Shown one piece after another: positions 61,801 through 64,000 of a stretch of DNA of 64,000 nt. A program made the position numbers and the translations under genes. The notes beneath the pieces were generated by a model. The model did no database searches and had not been told where the DNA came from. It was given only the letters and a program-made list of their open reading frames with translations. Numbering within the stretch: position 1 is the stretch's first letter; the number at the start of each line of letters is the position of its first letter. The DNA is from Pseudoalteromonas sp. XMcav2-N (GTDB lineage Bacteria; Pseudomonadota; Gammaproteobacteria; Enterobacterales; Alteromonadaceae): positions 186,001-250,000 of the forward strand of contig NZ_JAMXSF010000002.1 in NCBI RefSeq assembly GCF_024124545.1, written 5' to 3'.

Positions 61801-62529
61801 TGTCGTCAACCCGGCCGCTTTAGCCTGGTGCTCAGCAAGCACCTCATCACTGAGCAGCGTTACGTGATTAAGCGCCTGTTTACGCTGCTCCAGCGCGTCC
61901 TGTTTGGCTTTATGATGTTCAAAAATCGCCTTACCTATCACACTGAACTTGGCCGTTCCGGTCAGGGTCTCCAGCAGCTGTGCCCGCTCATCGCTGTTCG
62001 CTTTCAAAAAGGCGGCAAATTCATGCTGTGCAAGTAAAACTGCCCGGGAAAACTGCTCAAAATTCAATCCTAACAGTTGCTCCAGCAGTTGTTTGGCTTC
62101 AGTAGTTTTGGTGGCAAGTATGGTGTCATCATTTACCCGTACAACCTGATGTTCGGCCTCTTTCACTCGCCCGTTGAGCTTATTGCGAGCACGGCTGACA
62201 CGCCAGCTTGCACGGTATTGCTCACCATCCTGACCACAAAAAGTCACTTCAGCCAGGGCACTGACACAACCACGACGCAATAGATTGCGCGGATCATTGA
62301 GCTTAAGCTCATCGCCATTGAGTAGCACTTTGTTTTTGGCATCTGCTTTTAAGCGCGCTGTCTTACCATAGAGCGCCAGGCAAATGGCATCCAGCAGAGT
62401 GCTTTTGCCTGCGCCGGTGTCTCCCGTGATGGCAAACAGGCCAGTATCTTTGAGCGGGGGTTGAGTAAAATCGATTTCAGCATCAGCCAGCGATGCCAGA
62501 TTCTGTACTTGGATCCCTAATAATTTCAT
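58873..62529 (-). CDS. sbcC: exonuclease subunit SbcC
   Basis: This 1218-residue SMC-like ATPase has Walker A GDTGAGKS (36-43), two long coiled coils, a zinc hook CMVC (GQECMVCGSTEHP), the ABC signature LSGGESFLVSLALALG and Walker B SLFIDEGFG. With SbcD it forms the Mre11-Rad50-type nuclease that cuts hairpins and DNA ends. The start is the ATG at 62529, which overlaps the sbcD stop (ATGA). Confidence 0.95.
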   Translation of the reverse strand: MKLLGIQVQNLASLADAEIDFTQPPLKDTGLFAITGDTGAGKSTLLDAICLALYGKTARLKADAKNKVLLNGDELKLNDPRNLLRRGCVSALAEVTFCGQDGEQYRASWRVSRARNKLNGRVKEAEHQVVRVNDDTILATKTTEAKQLLEQLLGLNFEQFSRAVLLAQHEFAAFLKANSDERAQLLETLTGTAKFSVIGKAIFEHHKAKQDALEQRKQALNHVTLLSDEVLAEHQAKAAGLTTSIADARQEEKNLEQGITWYQTCEKLTQQCHQAEQEQVQYQQRLAEQQDDYNKARRAQSVEVIADNRTQAREIAARLTQLDADIGALQRQDYTPQICSAQSAQQDAQTRLTQAKQQLQAAAPALHTLRELDQQREANKQLLAQSNAALNELQVQYDTLIQRGEKLSTQLKTDRQEMTQLQLRCDSEPELSQLSAHWSQASNALMHWQSCQQQRLKLVAEQQQTQTNIDKDRAAQQGLKPKLAELKQQLTDVQASLSATQSELSGLDYETLQFQRTQLLQAQQSQQQRKELEQEQGEHRVHIDRLRHQHHSLQQQLKDTEQQDELTRQRVLLTQENLQQVRFRASDSVSSLRAQLVAGQECMVCGSTEHPYGVDHIDSHWQTLIADFESQYQAAEKAREQTQQRYHDLVGQAEKCNGQLQAALQHEAQLSRKLSQVAEILAQLPAGLRDTDDPQTYLAQLDQKLHTYSQLSKVQQQLWQQQQTCQREVQQQEEQLRLLQSQIERAEQSLAYAQRRLTDIQTEQHDALAEVKQLYSVSLWWQQFEQAPDDAIATLTEQVQQRLRQQALLAELQQKVSNDEQQAKLLEQQRDDKQGQLEKAVRSGQQLAEQGDALTRERTAIQPLEISADNWHQSLLDAQQSAEAALTQATHHAAELRQAQESQALTLAHKQQSQQQQYEALEKIQARYQTWFTEVKAQFETLTEDEVEALLQWDKTQWQTLLHTYEELHKAFQSAQSKHAHLSEELLLLRAHPATEQSLEQLNARLAQLQQERDENQAKLVSINAVLKQHEDNKTYLAEQYEQLQAQQAEYEHWHLLNRLLGDATGKTMRNLAQAQTLRILLQYANHHLCSLSNRYRLTVIGQSLEIAIIDRDMADEQRSVNTLSGGESFLVSLALALGLASLSSNQVQINSLFIDEGFGTLDPHTLSVALDALDALQSQGRKVGVISHVAEMTERVATQIKVQKQSGGYSSVTISER

Positions 62530-63746
62530 GCTTCCTGCTCCTGTACACTGGCCAGCACCTGCATCAGGCAATTTTGCAACGCATCGGGAACCGGTTGCTT
62601 GCTGTCAATTTGTGCCTCATACGCCAACTCCAGTAAACGCATAGGCTCCAGTTTCTCGACCTGACCCAAGTCTTCGAAGTAAGGCATGTCTGAAGATTGT
62701 TGTGTTGTACTGATCCGCTCGATACCACAAAAGTGGACACGTTTATCAGTCAACGCCTGCTCAATCTTAACGCGGAACTGGCTATCCGTGTCACTGGCAT
62801 TGAGTCGCAGCCTCAGGTAAGGCGTCGCTTCAGGCTTGTCTTGATAGTCAGAGAGGTCCAAATCACTCAGTAACTCAAGCAGTTCATCCAACGTAGCGCC
62901 ACCACGTTCAGGGAGCAAAAGAACCGGCTTTAGGCGAGGAACGTCAAGGGGCTTTACACCACTGAGGGCATTGTCGGAAAACTCCACCAGCAACACCTGA
63001 TGCCGATAGTTGCGCTCCGAAAATGACATGGGTAGGGGCGTCCCACAGTATCGAATGGATTCACTGCCTGCGACTTTTTGTGCTTTATGCAAATGTCCCA
63101 GTGCCACATAGTCTGGGCGCTCACCAAACACCGCAGCGGTAATAGCATCGAATCCACCTATCGTGATGTTGCGCTCAGAATCACCTGAAATGCTGCCACC
63201 TTTCGCATGCAAATGGCCCATAGCCAGAACCGGGTGCTGTTCATTCAGGCTTTGATATGCAGCATGATAAGCACGCTCGACACCTTGCTGATACGCCTGG
63301 GGGTCGTCAGGTTGGCTGTCCAGGTCGGCACTACGCAAAAAAGGCATAGCTACAACCTGCAACGTGCCCTGTTCGGTCACGAGTGTTTTAATCACATCCT
63401 GAGGAGTATGCTTATCAAAGCGACCCACCACATGCGTATCAAACTGGCTCAGTAACGGCTTGGCTGTTTCTATTCTGTTAGCAGAATCATGATTGCCTGC
63501 CGTGATCACAATATGCAGGCCTGGGTTGTTCATTTTTGCACGTTTTATGAACGTATACAGTTGCTGCTCAGCCAAAGCAGAGGGCGTAGCGCTGTGATAG
63601 ATGTCGCCACTGACAATTAAAACATTGATTTGATGAGAGGTGAGCGTGTCGCACAGCCAGTCGAGAAAAAACTGATGTTCAGCGTGACGGCTGTGCTCAT
63701 AAAACTGTTGACCCAGATGCCAGTCGGATGTGTGTAAAACCTTCAT
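62526..63746 (-). CDS. sbcD: exonuclease subunit SbcD
   Basis: This 406-residue metallophosphoesterase has the Mre11 motifs: LHTSDWHLGQQF, VSGDIYH, TAGNHD and MGHLHAKG plus ALGHLHKAQ. It is the nuclease of the SbcCD complex. I chose the ATG at 63746, where the family begins and AAGGA precedes; an upstream frame to 63854 adds 36 unmatched residues. It is first in the sbcDC operon. Confidence 0.95.
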   Translation of the reverse strand: MKVLHTSDWHLGQQFYEHSRHAEHQFFLDWLCDTLTSHQINVLIVSGDIYHSATPSALAEQQLYTFIKRAKMNNPGLHIVITAGNHDSANRIETAKPLLSQFDTHVVGRFDKHTPQDVIKTLVTEQGTLQVVAMPFLRSADLDSQPDDPQAYQQGVERAYHAAYQSLNEQHPVLAMGHLHAKGGSISGDSERNITIGGFDAITAAVFGERPDYVALGHLHKAQKVAGSESIRYCGTPLPMSFSERNYRHQVLLVEFSDNALSGVKPLDVPRLKPVLLLPERGGATLDELLELLSDLDLSDYQDKPEATPYLRLRLNASDTDSQFRVKIEQALTDKRVHFCGIERISTTQQSSDMPYFEDLGQVEKLEPMRLLELAYEAQIDSKQPVPDALQNCLMQVLASVQEQEA

Positions 63747-63799
63747 GCAGCGTTCCTTAACCTTAATGACGGTTAATATACACTGCTTAGACGAAGAGG

Positions 63800-64000
63800 T
63801 TAATGGCTGAGTTGACGCCAGGCGTAAATCACGACAGGTATCACCAGTAACCAAAGTGCTCTGAGATAACGGTTTTGTTTACCATGCAATCGTTTCAGTG
63901 CCGATTTTTCGTTACATGCGGCCACTTTATCAACGTAAAAATAGCCGTTGTCTAAATACTCTTTACAGTTCTGTTCGTCCGCCGGTATGGCAACGAGTTT
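63800..64000 (-). CDS. partial small membrane protein (5' end outside window)
   Basis: The frame is open from the window edge and ends at TAA (63800-63802), giving 66 visible residues. They include two cysteines (EQNCKEY, VAACNEK) and a C-terminal membrane helix (RALWLLVIPVVIYAW). I recognise no family. It lies upstream of sbcD on the same strand (54-bp gap). Confidence 0.6.
   Translation of the reverse strand, partial: KLVAIPADEQNCKEYLDNGYFYVDKVAACNEKSALKRLHGKQNRYLRALWLLVIPVVIYAWRQLSH

Noticed and set aside
1..64000. tRNA, rRNA, prophage or insertion-sequence genes
   Set aside because: I saw no cloverleaf, rRNA-like stretch, integrase or transposase in any frame examined.

Overview
The window is about 64 kb of a marine-type gammaproteobacterial chromosome. 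The gene content (many LysR regulators, hybrid peroxiredoxin-glutaredoxin, TonB-dependent receptor, DUF3649/PepSY/DUF3325 iron operon, PhoX-like phosphatase, SbcCD) and the moderate G+C look most like Pseudoalteromonas or a close relative in Alteromonadales. The genus is an inference. I saw no rRNA, tRNA, phage, transposase or CRISPR-Cas genes. Both ends cut genes: a TPR sensor histidine kinase on the left and a small membrane protein on the right.

Layout. 0-6.6 kb: sensor kinase, a peroxide-reduction pair (peroxiredoxin-glutaredoxin hybrid plus a flavin disulfide reductase with an extra C-terminal CxxC tail), RidA-like protein, small exported protein and a cupin. 6.8-12.1 kb: a thioester-containing bacterial alpha-2-macroglobulin. 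12.1-15.0 kb: a metalloid-response cluster with an ArsR-type repressor convergent to a permease-flavoprotein operon, similar operators on both sides, and a shared cysteine motif. 15.0-20.8 kb: two LysR regulators, a PEP-mutase/isocitrate-lyase family enzyme and a four-gene operon (MFS, AhpD-like, membrane protein, SCO1). 20.8-26.8 kb: a tiny RHH/lysine-rich gene pair, isochorismatase-like hydrolase plus GlxA-type regulator, peptide deformylase, azoreductase with divergent LysR, another LysR and a GNAT. 26.8-33.4 kb: a membrane-bound CadC-like regulator opposite an esterase, then small enzymes. 33.5-35.8 kb: an iron operon behind a good Fur box. 35.9-36.5 kb: a gene-free stretch with ten phased copies of an 18-bp motif. 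36.5-43.6 kb: SDR, Fur-box-linked RND pump, DsbB-like protein, VOC protein. 43.9-53.3 kb: amidohydrolase, TonB receptor, regulator genes and an MreB-like protein fused to a membrane anchor, with dispersed and tandem repeats. 53.8-64 kb: diheme lipoprotein, collagen-repeat PhoX-like lipoprotein, a DUF gene studded with the same 18-bp motif, methyltransferase and sbcDC.

The two signals most likely to be undescribed are (i) the 18-bp motif with core TTRGTAA-N6-GATCY, found about 18 times by eye, in a helically phased intergenic array, in other intergenic spots and inside coding genes; and (ii) the ArsR/permease/flavoprotein cluster, in which the repressor's C-terminal cysteine motif recurs in a permease loop with almost every codon changed synonymously, and the flavoprotein ends in a vicinal Cys pair.

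All motif counts were made by eye and may be incomplete. Family assignments come from recognised motifs, not from database searches.
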